A DNA stretch of 64,000 bases. It comes from Citrobacter rodentium NBRC 105723 = DSM 16636. Lineage in GTDB: Bacteria; Pseudomonadota; Gammaproteobacteria; Enterobacterales; Enterobacteriaceae. Shown in pieces: positions 54,767-63,428 of this stretch. The stretch spans positions 1,798,001 to 1,862,000 of the forward strand of contig NZ_CP082833.1 of the NCBI RefSeq assembly GCF_021278985.1, written 5' to 3'. The stretch's first letter is position 1. Each line of letters opens with the position of its first letter. A model generated the notes under the pieces. It worked only from the letters and a program-made list of their open reading frames with translations, was not told the DNA's origin and made no database searches. The position numbers and the translations under genes are program-made.

Positions 54767-54905
54767 GGACTTTCCTGTGGAACAGCGTTTACGCCTTAAT
54801 GAATATATTGTACTCCTTAACAGGCCCGGATGCCTTGATCCGGGGCGCAACAAATGCAGACAATTTCGCTCGATTTGTCTGCATTCATGTCCATCGGCGT
54901 CAATA

Positions 54906-56093
54906 TTATACGATGCGGGAGAAACCGGCGGCTAAATCTGCAATCAGATCGTCAACGTTTTCTAAACCGATATGCAGACGAATTAAAGTGCCGTCGAAAT
55001 CAACGCCGCCCTGAGGGCGAATTTCCGCTATCTGCTCAGGCTGGTTCGCCAGGATCAGCGACTCAAAACCGCCCCACGAGTAAGCCATGCTGAACAGGCC
55101 CATGTGGTCCAGCAGGGCGGAGAGTTCGGCATCGGTAAGCTTTTTATTGAGCACAAACGAGAACAGACCGCTGCTGCCAGTAAAGTCGCGCTTCCAGAAT
55201 TCATGGCCTTTGCTGCCGGGGAGCGCCGGATGGTTCACTCGCGCAACCTGCGGATGCGCGGCCAGCCATTCGGCAATCTTCAGGCTGCTCTCGTGGTGCT
55301 GGCGCAGGCGCACCCCCAGCGTTCGCAGCCCGCGACTGCTCATATAAGCGGTATCGGCATCCACCATTTGCCCCATCAGATAGGCGTTTTCCCGCAGTTG
55401 ATCCCAGCAGCGGGCATTGGAAACCGCAGTGCCGATCATCGCGTCAGAGTGGCCGACCAGGTATTTGGTCGCCGCCTGAATGGAGATATCAATCCCGAAG
55501 TCGAGTGCCTTAAACAGTACGCCCGCCGCCCAGGTGTTATCGATCATAATGATGGCTTCCGGCGCGACGCGCCTTACCGCGGCGACGATTGCCGGTACGT
55601 CATGCACTTCCATCGTAATGGAGCCGGGCGACTCAAGGAACACCACTCTGGTGTTGGGCTGGATATGCTTAACAATATCCGCGCCGACCAGCGGGTCGAA
55701 CCAACTGGTGGTGACGCCGAGTTTGCCGAGAATCTTGCTACAGAAATCCTGGCTTGGTTCGTAGGCGGTGTTGGTCATCAGCACGTGATCGCCCTGTTCC
55801 ACAAAGGCCAGAATGGTATTGGCGACCGCCGCCGCACCGCAGGGAAACAGCGCGCAGCCGGCGCCGCCTTCCAGTTCGCACATCGCTTGCTGAAGCGAGA
55901 AGTGGGTTAGCGTGCCGCGGCGACCGTAAAAAAGCTCGCCCTTCGCGCGGTTGCGGGTGGCGTGCTTTTTGGCTTCCACCGTTTCAAAGACCAGCGATGA
56001 GGCGCGCTGTATAACGCTATTTACCGAGCCGAGCGTATACTTTTTGCTGCGTCCCGCAGTGATCAGTCTGGTATCCAGTTGTTTGTCTGCCAT
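54906..56093 (-). CDS. metC: cystathionine beta-lyase MetC
   Basis: A 395-residue PLP enzyme of the Cys/Met metabolism family, the E. coli length. It cleaves cystathionine to homocysteine, pyruvate and ammonia in methionine synthesis. YGRRGTLTHFSLQQAMCELEGG (about 57-78), the IMIDNTWAAGVLFKALDFG strand and the PLP lysine in SIQAATKYLVGHSDAM (about 204-219) are diagnostic. The start MADKQLD at 56093 fits. Upstream open sequence overlaps the exbB control region and is not used. A MetJ operator lies 19 bases before the start. Confidence 0.96.
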   Translation of the reverse strand: MADKQLDTRLITAGRSKKYTLGSVNSVIQRASSLVFETVEAKKHATRNRAKGELFYGRRGTLTHFSLQQAMCELEGGAGCALFPCGAAAVANTILAFVEQGDHVLMTNTAYEPSQDFCSKILGKLGVTTSWFDPLVGADIVKHIQPNTRVVFLESPGSITMEVHDVPAIVAAVRRVAPEAIIMIDNTWAAGVLFKALDFGIDISIQAATKYLVGHSDAMIGTAVSNARCWDQLRENAYLMGQMVDADTAYMSSRGLRTLGVRLRQHHESSLKIAEWLAAHPQVARVNHPALPGSKGHEFWKRDFTGSSGLFSFVLNKKLTDAELSALLDHMGLFSMAYSWGGFESLILANQPEQIAEIRPQGGVDFDGTLIRLHIGLENVDDLIADLAAGFSRIV

Positions 56094-56111
56094 GTGGGTT
56101 TTCCTGTTTTT

Positions 56112-56127
56112 ATACGTCTGGATGTCT
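56112..56127 (-). promoter_or_regulatory. tandem MetJ operator (met boxes) of metC
   Basis: Read on the minus strand: AGACATCC followed directly by AGACGTAT, two 8-base met boxes close to the consensus AGACGTCT. With S-adenosylmethionine, MetJ should repress metC here. Confidence 0.85.
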
Positions 56128-56260
56128 AAACTACCATGAATGGTAAAAACCGCACCCCATCGGACGGCATTAAGCACAATATTTTCCCAAATGTGCCCCT
56201 CATGAGGTTTTACTGCGTAAGCGCAAAGAAAAGAAACCGAAGGTGCGGCACTATGTAAAT

Positions 56261-56279
56261 AGTAATGAGAACGACTATC
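56261..56279 (+). promoter_or_regulatory. probable Fur box upstream of exbB
   Basis: AGTAATGAGAACGACTATC matches 13 of 19 positions of the classic Fur box (GATAATGATAATCATTATC). It lies about 63 bases before the exbB start, where iron repression of exbBD is known in E. coli. Confidence 0.78.
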
Positions 56280-56342
56280 AATTCGACGTCGTTTTGATAT
56301 TATTATGCTCAGATTTTGTGATTTGCGTCCTGGAGATACACA

Positions 56343-57077
56343 GTGGGTAATAATTTGATGCAGACGGATCTCTCCGTCTGGGGTATGTATCAGCACGCTG
56401 ACATCGTAGTGAAGTGCGTGATGATTGGTCTGATTCTGGCGTCAGTGGTCACCTGGGCTATCTTCTTCAGTAAAAGCGTCGACTTCTTCTCGCAGAGGCG
56501 TCGCCTCAAGCGCGAACAGCAGCAGCTGGCTGAAGCCCGCTCACTGGATCAGGCAAGCGACATCGCCGCCAGCTTTGGCGCGAAAAGCCTGAACACGCAG
56601 TTGCTTAATGAAGCGCAGAACGAACTTGAACTCTCCGCAGGCAGCGAAGACAACGAAGGAATCAAAGAGCGCACCGGTTTTCGTCTGGAGCGTCGCGTGG
56701 CGGCAGCCGGGCGGCAGATGGGGCGCGGAAATGGCTACCTCGCCACTATCGGGGCGATCTCGCCGTTTGTCGGTCTGTTCGGTACGGTGTGGGGCATCAT
56801 GAACAGCTTTATCGGCATCGCGCAAACGCAAACCACTAACCTCGCCGTGGTTGCGCCGGGGATCGCTGAAGCGCTGCTGGCGACCGCTATTGGCCTGGTG
56901 GCGGCGATTCCTGCCGTGGTTATTTACAACATCTTCGCCCGTCAGATCGGCGGCCTGAAAGCGACGCTGAGCGATATCGCCGCGCAGGTGCTGCTGCTGC
57001 AAAGTCGTGACCTGGATCTGGATGCGAGCGCTTCCGCGCATCCGGTACGTACCGCGCAGAAATTACGTGTAGGATAA
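56343..57077 (+). CDS. exbB: TonB-complex proton channel subunit ExbB
   Basis: A 244-residue inner-membrane protein, the E. coli length. The start is GTG at 56343 (MGNNLMQTDLSVW) with GGAG upstream. Three transmembrane helices lie at about 16-39, 128-155 and 162-194, with the MotA/TolQ/ExbB pattern GNGYLATIGAISPFVGLFGTVWGIM and the long pore-lining third helix. With ExbD and TonB it uses the proton-motive force to drive outer-membrane siderophore and B12 receptors. exbD follows after 6 bases. Confidence 0.97.
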   Translation: MGNNLMQTDLSVWGMYQHADIVVKCVMIGLILASVVTWAIFFSKSVDFFSQRRRLKREQQQLAEARSLDQASDIAASFGAKSLNTQLLNEAQNELELSAGSEDNEGIKERTGFRLERRVAAAGRQMGRGNGYLATIGAISPFVGLFGTVWGIMNSFIGIAQTQTTNLAVVAPGIAEALLATAIGLVAAIPAVVIYNIFARQIGGLKATLSDIAAQVLLLQSRDLDLDASASAHPVRTAQKLRVG

Positions 57078-57083
57078 TGTTTC

Positions 57084-57509
<426 letters not shown>

Positions 57510-57557
57510 GCCCGCCGCGACGGACAGAGCTGGCCGAATACGCGTCGTAATGAAAAT

Positions 57558-57632
57558 GCCGGGTGGCGGCTACGCCTTACCCGGCCTACACCGATGTTTA
57601 TATGTAGGCCCGGTAAGCCTGCGCCACCGGGC
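57558..57632. repeat. REP pair between exbD and yghA
   Basis: GCCGGGTGGCGGCTACGCC...ACCCGGCCTACA is followed by the inverted GTAGGCCCGGTAAGC...GCGCCACCGGGC. It lies between convergent exbD and yghA. Confidence 0.82.
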
Positions 57633-57652
57633 ACTTCACTACAGATTTATCG

Positions 57653-58537
57653 CTAGCCTAAATGCTCCCCGCCGCACACACCGTGTACTTCCGCGGTAAC
57701 ATAGCTTGATTCCTGACTTGCCAGATAAACATACACGGGCGCCAGTTCCGCCGGCTGTCCTGCGCGTTTCATTGGCGTTTGCTGACCAAACTGCGGGATT
57801 TTATCCTGGGTCTGACCGCCGGAGATTTGCAGCGCGGTCCAGATTGGCCCCGGCGCAACAACGTTGACGCGGATCCCTTTTTCCGCCACCTGTTTTGCCA
57901 GTCCACGACTGTAGTTAAGGATAGCGGCTTTGGTTGAGGCGTAGTCCAGCAGATGCGGGCTCGGCTGATAAGCCTGAATAGAGGAGGTGGTGACAATGCT
58001 GGAACCGGCAGGCAGTAGCGGAATCGCTTCCTGAGTGATCCAGAACAGCGCAAAGACGTTTATCGCGAAGGTCTTCTGGAACTGTTCGCTGGTCAGATCT
58101 TTGATTTCCGGAATCGCCACCTGCTTCCCGGCCACCAGCGCCAGCGTGTCCAGACCGCCCAGCGCTTCGCGCGCTTTATGCACCAGAGAGCGGGCGAACG
58201 TTTCATCGCTCAGATCGCCCGGAATCAGCACCGCTTTGCGTCCGCACTCTTCGATAAGCGCTTTCACCTGCTGCGCGTCTTCTTCTTCCGCTGGCAGGTA
58301 GTTGATCGCCACATCTGCGCCTTCACGCGCGTAAGCAATGGCGGCAGCACGTCCGATGCCGGAGTCACCTCCTGTCACCAGTGCTTTACGATCTTTAAGG
58401 CGACCGCTGCCGACGTAGCTTTTCTCGCCACAGTCGGGAACCGGGGTCATTTTCGCCTGCACGCCCGGCGCGGGCTGTTTCTGCTGGGGATATTCACCGG
58501 TGTAGTACTGGGTGGTCGGGTCTTTTAATTGCGTCAT
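57653..58537 (-). CDS. yghA: short-chain dehydrogenase/reductase YghA
   Basis: A 294-residue classical SDR, the E. coli length. The cofactor motif is VTGGDSGIGRAAAIAYAREGAD (TGxxxGIG, about 53-74). The catalytic Ser is in ITTSSIQAYQ, and Tyr-x3-Lys is in LDYASTKAAI (about 198-207). E. coli YghA is reported to reduce aldehydes with NADP. It lies among several other aldehyde/keto reductases in this window. Confidence 0.95.
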   Translation of the reverse strand: MTQLKDPTTQYYTGEYPQQKQPAPGVQAKMTPVPDCGEKSYVGSGRLKDRKALVTGGDSGIGRAAAIAYAREGADVAINYLPAEEEDAQQVKALIEECGRKAVLIPGDLSDETFARSLVHKAREALGGLDTLALVAGKQVAIPEIKDLTSEQFQKTFAINVFALFWITQEAIPLLPAGSSIVTTSSIQAYQPSPHLLDYASTKAAILNYSRGLAKQVAEKGIRVNVVAPGPIWTALQISGGQTQDKIPQFGQQTPMKRAGQPAELAPVYVYLASQESSYVTAEVHGVCGGEHLG

Positions 58538-58613
58538 AACGTATCTCCCTTCAGGTTAATCATCCTTTAAGGGTAGACGCTGTGCGGGAAAGAGGGGGGA
58601 ACCAGGACGATCC

Positions 58614-59051
58614 TTAACGCCCGGTTTGTTCCGTTTTCGCTGAAGCGAAATGTTCATTCAGCGCGACGGTGGTGATGTTGAGGGTGCGGTAATTCCCTTC
58701 AGCAAGCTTACGCGTCAGGCGCAGCGTCGCCGTCTCGCGCGCCAGCAGTCGCTGCCAGCTGTTTTCCAGTTTCGCCAAGATTTTATCGTGTAATTCAGGA
58801 TGTTGTCTGACGATGGCATTGATGGTCGCGCCATAAATTTCTTCTTTCACTTGCAGCGCGTACATTTCCCGCCGATTCTGCCATTTCAGCCGTACCAGCG
58901 CGGCGGGAATCGACGTGTCATCCTGGGCGACGCTTTCCAGGAGCGCATTTTTATTGGCGATCAGCGCGGCCAGATTTTGCTTTAAAACAAATTGATCGCT
59001 TTTATTATCATCTAAAGCCAGATAAACATTATTGTCAGCAGCTTCACTCAT
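58614..59051 (-). CDS. uncharacterised protein, second of a small pair
   Basis: A 145-residue soluble, helix-rich protein beginning MSEAADNNVYLALDDNKSDQ, rich in Ala, Leu, Asn and charged residues (LKQNLAALIANKNALLE; ATINAIVRQHPELHDKILAK). There is no signal or membrane segment and I recognise no domain. Its ATG lies 8 bases inside the end of the upstream gene (ATGAGTGA overlap), so the two are translationally coupled and probably act together. It is absent from the E. coli K-12 arrangement I know. Salmonella carries small uncharacterised genes in this interval. Confidence 0.72.
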   Translation of the reverse strand: MSEAADNNVYLALDDNKSDQFVLKQNLAALIANKNALLESVAQDDTSIPAALVRLKWQNRREMYALQVKEEIYGATINAIVRQHPELHDKILAKLENSWQRLLARETATLRLTRKLAEGNYRTLNITTVALNEHFASAKTEQTGR

Positions 59052-59454
59052 TTTCAGCTTCCAGAGAATAGAACAGGGGAGCACTTGTTTCGCGCGTAAT
59101 TAAATTAAGCCAAATTTCATTACCGTTCTCATTAATATGGGTAGTGGCTTCGGCGATTATTTTACTTAAGGCCTGCGCATCAATGTCGCCTTCTGCCTGT
59201 AATGAATTAATCAAGCGGGCAAAAGTTTCAATTTTCGCCACCCGATAAAGGCGCTCTTTGAAATGACGGTCATGTTCTTCAAGTAACATATTTTTGGCTT
59301 GCCCGGTGTGGGTAGCGCTAATTAAAATATCCGCTTCGTAATCGCTAAGCGTTTTCTTCCCCTGAGTTAAATTATCAGGATTCTCTGCTGTCTTATTCGT
59401 TGATCCTGATGACAGCAGATGAAAATGCGCCGGGACAAGATGCTCGGGAAGCAT
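59044..59454 (-). CDS. uncharacterised protein, first of a small pair
   Basis: A 136-residue soluble protein beginning MLPEHLVPAHFHLL, followed by a Lys/Glu-rich helical region (TLSDYEADILISATHTGQAK; IETFARLINSLQAEGDID; ALSKIIAEATTHINENGNEI). There is no signal peptide, membrane helix or known motif. AAGGATAT precedes the ATG. The stop overlaps the start of the next gene by 8 bases. It is divergent from the membrane-anchored gene at 59559. The helical make-up and coupling suggest a heteromeric pair; the function is unknown. Confidence 0.72.
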   Translation of the reverse strand: MLPEHLVPAHFHLLSSGSTNKTAENPDNLTQGKKTLSDYEADILISATHTGQAKNMLLEEHDRHFKERLYRVAKIETFARLINSLQAEGDIDAQALSKIIAEATTHINENGNEIWLNLITRETSAPLFYSLEAENE

Positions 59455-59558
59455 GTCAGAATATCCTTTATTATCAATGTGATATTTGTTTTCGCCTGGC
59501 TGGCTGCGTTGACAATAGCATGGGGTAAATTTAAAATCAAAAAAAATGGAGTCATTTT

Positions 59559-60053
59559 ATGAACAGTCTTTTTTATTCTGTTATTGCCCTGCTATTGCTC
59601 AGCGGCGTGGTGTATTTTGTCATCTGCGAGTTGAGTAAACCACACAATAGCCAGGCCGACTTGCCCCCTTTGCTATTGACGAAAGAGGAGGGGGAGGACC
59701 ATTTCTCCGCGCTGATGAATGCGATTACGCCGGTGTGGTACTGGCGCGTTAATCATGAATATATTGATTTTCTGCACGCGACGGTAAAGCGCATGACGAT
59801 GGCGCAGCTGAATGACACGCCGGGTCTGTTTGACGCTCAGCGGCGGTGCAGCGATCTTAATTCGGCGGTGTATAAATACTACGATACAATAAAAAAACGC
59901 TGTCTTAATGGCGAAGAGGTCCCGTATTCCGACCTGGACGTGCTCAACCTGCGCCAGTGCTTCAGCGAATTTAGCCTCGAAGCCTATCCTTCGCTGGTCG
60001 CGCTGGTGTGGCCCGACTATCAGCGTCCGTGGATCCAGCCGGAGGACGTTTGA
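59559..60053 (+). CDS. uncharacterised single-pass membrane-anchored protein
   Basis: A 164-residue protein with one N-terminal hydrophobic helix (residues about 4-24, SLFYSVIALLLLSGVVYFVI), then a soluble domain with TPVWYWRVNHEYIDFLHATV and DAQRRCSDLNSAVYKYYDTIKKRC. GGAG lies 8 bases before the ATG. The helix is probably an uncleaved anchor. It is divergent from the coupled pair at 58614-59454 with a 104-base shared control region, and precedes yqhA by 68 bases. I recognise no family. Confidence 0.75.
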   Translation: MNSLFYSVIALLLLSGVVYFVICELSKPHNSQADLPPLLLTKEEGEDHFSALMNAITPVWYWRVNHEYIDFLHATVKRMTMAQLNDTPGLFDAQRRCSDLNSAVYKYYDTIKKRCLNGEEVPYSDLDVLNLRQCFSEFSLEAYPSLVALVWPDYQRPWIQPEDV

Positions 60054-60121
60054 GAGAGGTTTATCTGGTGTTGCGCTGTTGCGATATACTGTTAACCGGT
60101 TTTGCTACCTGACAGGATTTT

Positions 60122-60619
60122 ATGGAACGCTTTTTCGAGAATATCATGTACGCGTCACGCTGGCTGCTTGCTCCCGTTTACTTTGGGCTGTCCTTTGCGC
60201 TGATTGCGTTGGTGCTGAAGTTCTTTCAGGAGATCTTTCACGTTCTGCCGAATATCTTTTCGATGGCGGAAGCTGACCTGATTCTGGTTTTACTGTCGCT
60301 GGTTGATATGACCCTTGTCGGCGGTCTGCTGGTGATGGTGATGTTTTCCGGCTACGAAAATTTCGTCTCTCAGCTCAATATCTCTGAAGGTCGGGAAAAG
60401 CTTAACTGGCTGGGGAAGATGGATGCCACTTCGCTGAAAAATAAGGTTGCGGCCTCAATTGTCGCCATCTCCTCAATTCATTTGCTGCGAGTGTTTATGG
60501 ATGCCAAAAACGTACCGGACAACAAGCTGATGTGGTATGTCATCATCCATCTGACTTTCGTTCTGTCGGCCTTTGTGATGGGTTATCTCGACAGGTTGAC
60601 CCGGCATAAGTACGACTAA
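60122..60619 (+). CDS. yqhA: UPF0114 inner-membrane protein YqhA
   Basis: A 165-residue protein (E. coli YqhA is 164). It begins MERFFENIMYASRWLLAPVY with membrane segments at about 12-34, 53-80, 107-125 and 133-153, and the conserved SLVDMTLVGGLLVMVMFSGYENFVS. It is widespread but without an established function. It is followed by a REP array. Confidence 0.93.
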   Translation: MERFFENIMYASRWLLAPVYFGLSFALIALVLKFFQEIFHVLPNIFSMAEADLILVLLSLVDMTLVGGLLVMVMFSGYENFVSQLNISEGREKLNWLGKMDATSLKNKVAASIVAISSIHLLRVFMDAKNVPDNKLMWYVIIHLTFVLSAFVMGYLDRLTRHKYD

Positions 60620-60637
60620 GCGACATTCCCCCAGCCA

Positions 60638-61005
60638 GGTGCCGGATGGCGGCGATGCCTTATCCGGCCTACGGACTGAGTATCCGTAGGCCGGGCAAGC
60701 GCAGCGCCCCGGCAAAACATTTTATCCGGCGCGGGTATTTGTAGGCCGGGCAAGCGCAGCGTCCCCGGCAAAACATTTTATCCGGCGCGGGTATTTGTAG
60801 GCCGGGCAAGCGCAGCGTCCCCGGCAAAACATTTTATCCGGCGCGGGTATTTGTAGGCCGGGCAAGCGAAGCGCCCCCAGCAAAACGTCTTATCCGGTGC
60901 GGATATTTGTAGGCCGGGCAAGCGAAGCGCCCCGGCAAAACATTTTATCCGGCGCGGGTGTTCGTAGGCCGGGCAAGCGAAGCGCCCCCGGCAAAATATC
61001 TTATC
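60638..61005. repeat. REP array with six ~56-bp tandem copies
   Basis: GTAGGCCGGGCAAGC recurs at 60686, 60741, 60797, 60853, 60909 and 60964, i.e. every 55-56 bases. Each copy is followed by GCGCCCCGGCAAAACATTTTATCCGGCGCGG or close variants. Two central copies are nearly identical. The stretch fills almost the whole 397-base gap between convergent yqhA and yghZ and holds no gene. Confidence 0.92.
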
Positions 61006-61016
61006 AACCTTATAGT

Positions 61017-62057
61017 TTATTTATCAGAAGACGCCTGCCACAGATTCAGCTCGCCGTCGGCGACATGCTTATCTATCTGCGCCAGCTCCTGCGTGCTGAA
61101 TGACAGATTATTCAGCGCCTGAACGTTCTCTTCCAGCTGTTCCGTTCGGCTTGCGCCAATCAGCACCGAGGTGACCCGCTCATCCTTCAGCAGCCAGCTT
61201 AACGCCATTTGCGCCATCGACTGGCCGCGCTGCTGCGCCATCTCGTTAAGCAGTCGCAGGCTGTTGAGGTTCGCTTCCGTCAGCATATTTTCCGTCAGAC
61301 CGCGCGCTTTTTTGCCTTCCCGCTGCATTCGCGACCCTTCTGGAATGCCATTTAAATATTTTCCGGTCAGCAGCCCCTGCGCCAGTGGCGTAAAAGCGAT
61401 ACAGCCGACGCCGTTTTCCTGCAACGTGTTCAGCAGACCGCTTTTATCTACCCAGCGATTAAGCAGGTTATAGGAGGGCTGGTGGATCAAAAGCGGGATT
61501 TTCCACTCGCGTAGCAGTTCCGCCATTTTTTGCGTGCGCGCAGGTGAGTAGGAGGAGATACCGACGTACAGCGCCTTTCCGCTCTGCACGGCGTGCGCCA
61601 GCGCACTGGCGGTTTCTTCCATCGGCGTGTTTTCATCCACGCGGTGGGAATAGAAAATATCGACGTAATCCAGCCCCATCCGTTTCAGGCTTTGATCGAG
61701 GCTGGTGAGCAGATATTTACGCGAGCCGCCGGAGCCATAGGGACCGGGCCACATGTCATATCCGGCTTTGGTGGAGATAATCAACTCGTCGCGATAAGGG
61801 GCGAAATCTTCGCGTAGCAGGCGACCGAAGTTTTCTTCCGCGCTGCCCGGCGGCGGCCCGTAGTTATTGGCTAAATCGAAATGAGTGATGCCCAAATCGA
61901 AGGCTTTACGCAGCAGCGCGCGCTGAGAATCCAGCGCCTGAACGTGACCAAAGCTGTGCCACAGGCCGAGCGACAGCGCGGGCAGGCGCAGGCCGCTTTT
62001 CCCGCAGTAGCGATACTGCATATTTTCGTAACGGTCAGGGGAGGCGTTCCAGGACAT
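61017..62057 (-). CDS. gpr: L-glyceraldehyde 3-phosphate reductase (aldo-keto reductase) YghZ
   Basis: A 346-residue aldo-keto reductase, the length of E. coli YghZ (Gpr, AKR14A). It reduces L-glyceraldehyde 3-phosphate and methylglyoxal with NADPH. The catalytic residues are in HFDLANNYGPPPGSAEENFG (Asp/Tyr, about 59-78), IISTKAGYDMW (Lys, about 95) and IFYSHRVDENTP (His). The cofactor region is VLIGASRTEQLEENVQAL (about 300-317). The stop is at the edge of the REP array. Confidence 0.95.
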   Translation of the reverse strand: MSWNASPDRYENMQYRYCGKSGLRLPALSLGLWHSFGHVQALDSQRALLRKAFDLGITHFDLANNYGPPPGSAEENFGRLLREDFAPYRDELIISTKAGYDMWPGPYGSGGSRKYLLTSLDQSLKRMGLDYVDIFYSHRVDENTPMEETASALAHAVQSGKALYVGISSYSPARTQKMAELLREWKIPLLIHQPSYNLLNRWVDKSGLLNTLQENGVGCIAFTPLAQGLLTGKYLNGIPEGSRMQREGKKARGLTENMLTEANLNSLRLLNEMAQQRGQSMAQMALSWLLKDERVTSVLIGASRTEQLEENVQALNNLSFSTQELAQIDKHVADGELNLWQASSDK

Positions 62058-62227
62058 GTTGTCTCCTTTCTTGTGAAGAATTTCGAAACAGCGTTTTTAT
62101 TTTGTGCCTGGCACACCACAATACCCGGATAAATATGGGAAGCAAGAAAGATTATATTTTCGCCTGTTTCTGCCGATAACGAACTAAGGCTCGCTTCTGG
62201 CGATCACTCACAAGGTAAGGAACACTT

Positions 62228-63150
62228 ATGAAAATACTGCGTAATTTCACCATCCGGGTCGTCATGCTGACAATCCTTGGTGTTTTCTGTTTAATGTGGT
62301 TGGGCGTCGGGCTGTACAGTACCTGGTCTCTTTCCCGCGTCGCAGAGGGTAATGAGGTCGATCGCCATCTTGTCCGCCAGATGACGGTGCTCAGCCAGGG
62401 CAACGATCAATACTTTCGTTTTGTTACCCGCCTCAGCCGCGCTGGAGGAAACTGCCGCCAGCATGGAGCAGCTTACCGCAACGGTGAAGCTGAATGCGGA
62501 CAATGCCCGCCAGGCCAGCCAGCTTACGGATACCGCCTCACGTACCGCCAGTAAGGGCGGCTCGCTGGTATCGGAGGTGGTGGAAACCATGAACGGCATC
62601 TCCGCCAGTTCGAAACAGATTGCTGAAATCACTACCGTGATTAACAGCATCGCCTTCCAGACTAATATCCTGGCGCTGAATGCGGCGGTGGAAGCCGCCC
62701 GCGCGGGCGAACAGGGGCGTGGTTTCGCCGTCGTGGCTGGCGAAGTGCGCAACCTTGCCAGCCGCAGCGCCAATGCCGCGAAAGAGATAGAGACGCTGAT
62801 TGCCGAATCTGTTCGCCGTGTCGAACAAGGTGCGGAACTGGTGAAAGATACCGGCGCGACCATGGACGCAAGTGGACACCATTATGAAACAGATTGCCTG
62901 CGCCTCTGAGGAGCAGAGCAAAGGCATTTCGCAGGTTAGCGTGGCGATTAGCCAAATGGATGGCGTCACGCAGCAAAACGCCTCGCTGGTTGAGCAGGTG
63001 TCCGCAGCCGCCGCTGCGCTGGAACGGCAAACGGAAGATTTGCAGCGTTCGGTGCAACAGTTCCGACTGTCGCAAAGCGACGCCCCGGCTGTCGCCTCGC
63101 CTGAGACGCGGCGTGCAGATGCTTCAGGCGGTGAATGGGTGTCGTTATAA
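62228..63150 (+). pseudogene. methyl-accepting chemotaxis protein, degraded by internal deletions
   Basis: The N-terminus is intact: MKILRNFTIRVVMLTILGVF with a membrane helix (about 8-30) and the start of a sensor domain. At about 62428-62440 the sequence jumps to the signalling domain (SAALEETAASMEQLTATV) in another frame, so most of the periplasmic sensor, the second helix and HAMP are deleted. The hairpin tip is preserved (IAFQTNILALNAAVEAARAGEQGRGFAVVAGEVR). At about 62864-62870 a second small deletion shifts the frame again before VDTIMKQIACASEEQ, and the rest runs to the stop at 63150. A normal MCP is 500-560 residues. It resembles Trg/McpC-type receptors. It is not functional as a sensor. 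Confidence 0.9.
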
Positions 63151-63428
63151 GCCGTTATCTTCCGTTCGGCAGGCCATATCGCTACTGCTGCCTTATACCG
63201 CGATATGGCAAACTGGCAAACTTTCGATACGAAGATTGATCCAGAAGGGGTATTCAGGCGATTTAATTAATTACACTACTGGCTACTCCCTTCGTTTTAG
63301 TCATCCGTCGCAGTATCATAGGCTACATAACCATAATAAAAGTGTGGTAAATGGCGCATCGATCGCAGATACGTTTGCGCGAACGATGCAAAATAAAAGC
63401 CAGGTCTTCGCAACGGAATAACTATAAA
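63151..63428 (+). promoter_or_regulatory. region upstream of hybO
   Basis: A 278-base AT-rich gap after the MCP remnant, expected to contain the anaerobic hyb operon promoter. No clear FNR box (TTGAT-N4-ATCAA) was found by eye. The open stretch running through it is not a convincing gene. Confidence 0.4.

Noticed and set aside
60638..61005. CRISPR array or tandem-repeat protein gene
   Set aside because: The 55-56-bp unit is repeated throughout with no unique spacers, and reading frames are not maintained across copies.
63200..63421. Protein-coding continuation after the MCP remnant
   Set aside because: The open stretch is in a different frame from the MCP, has no ribosome site and looks like AT-rich promoter DNA before hybO.
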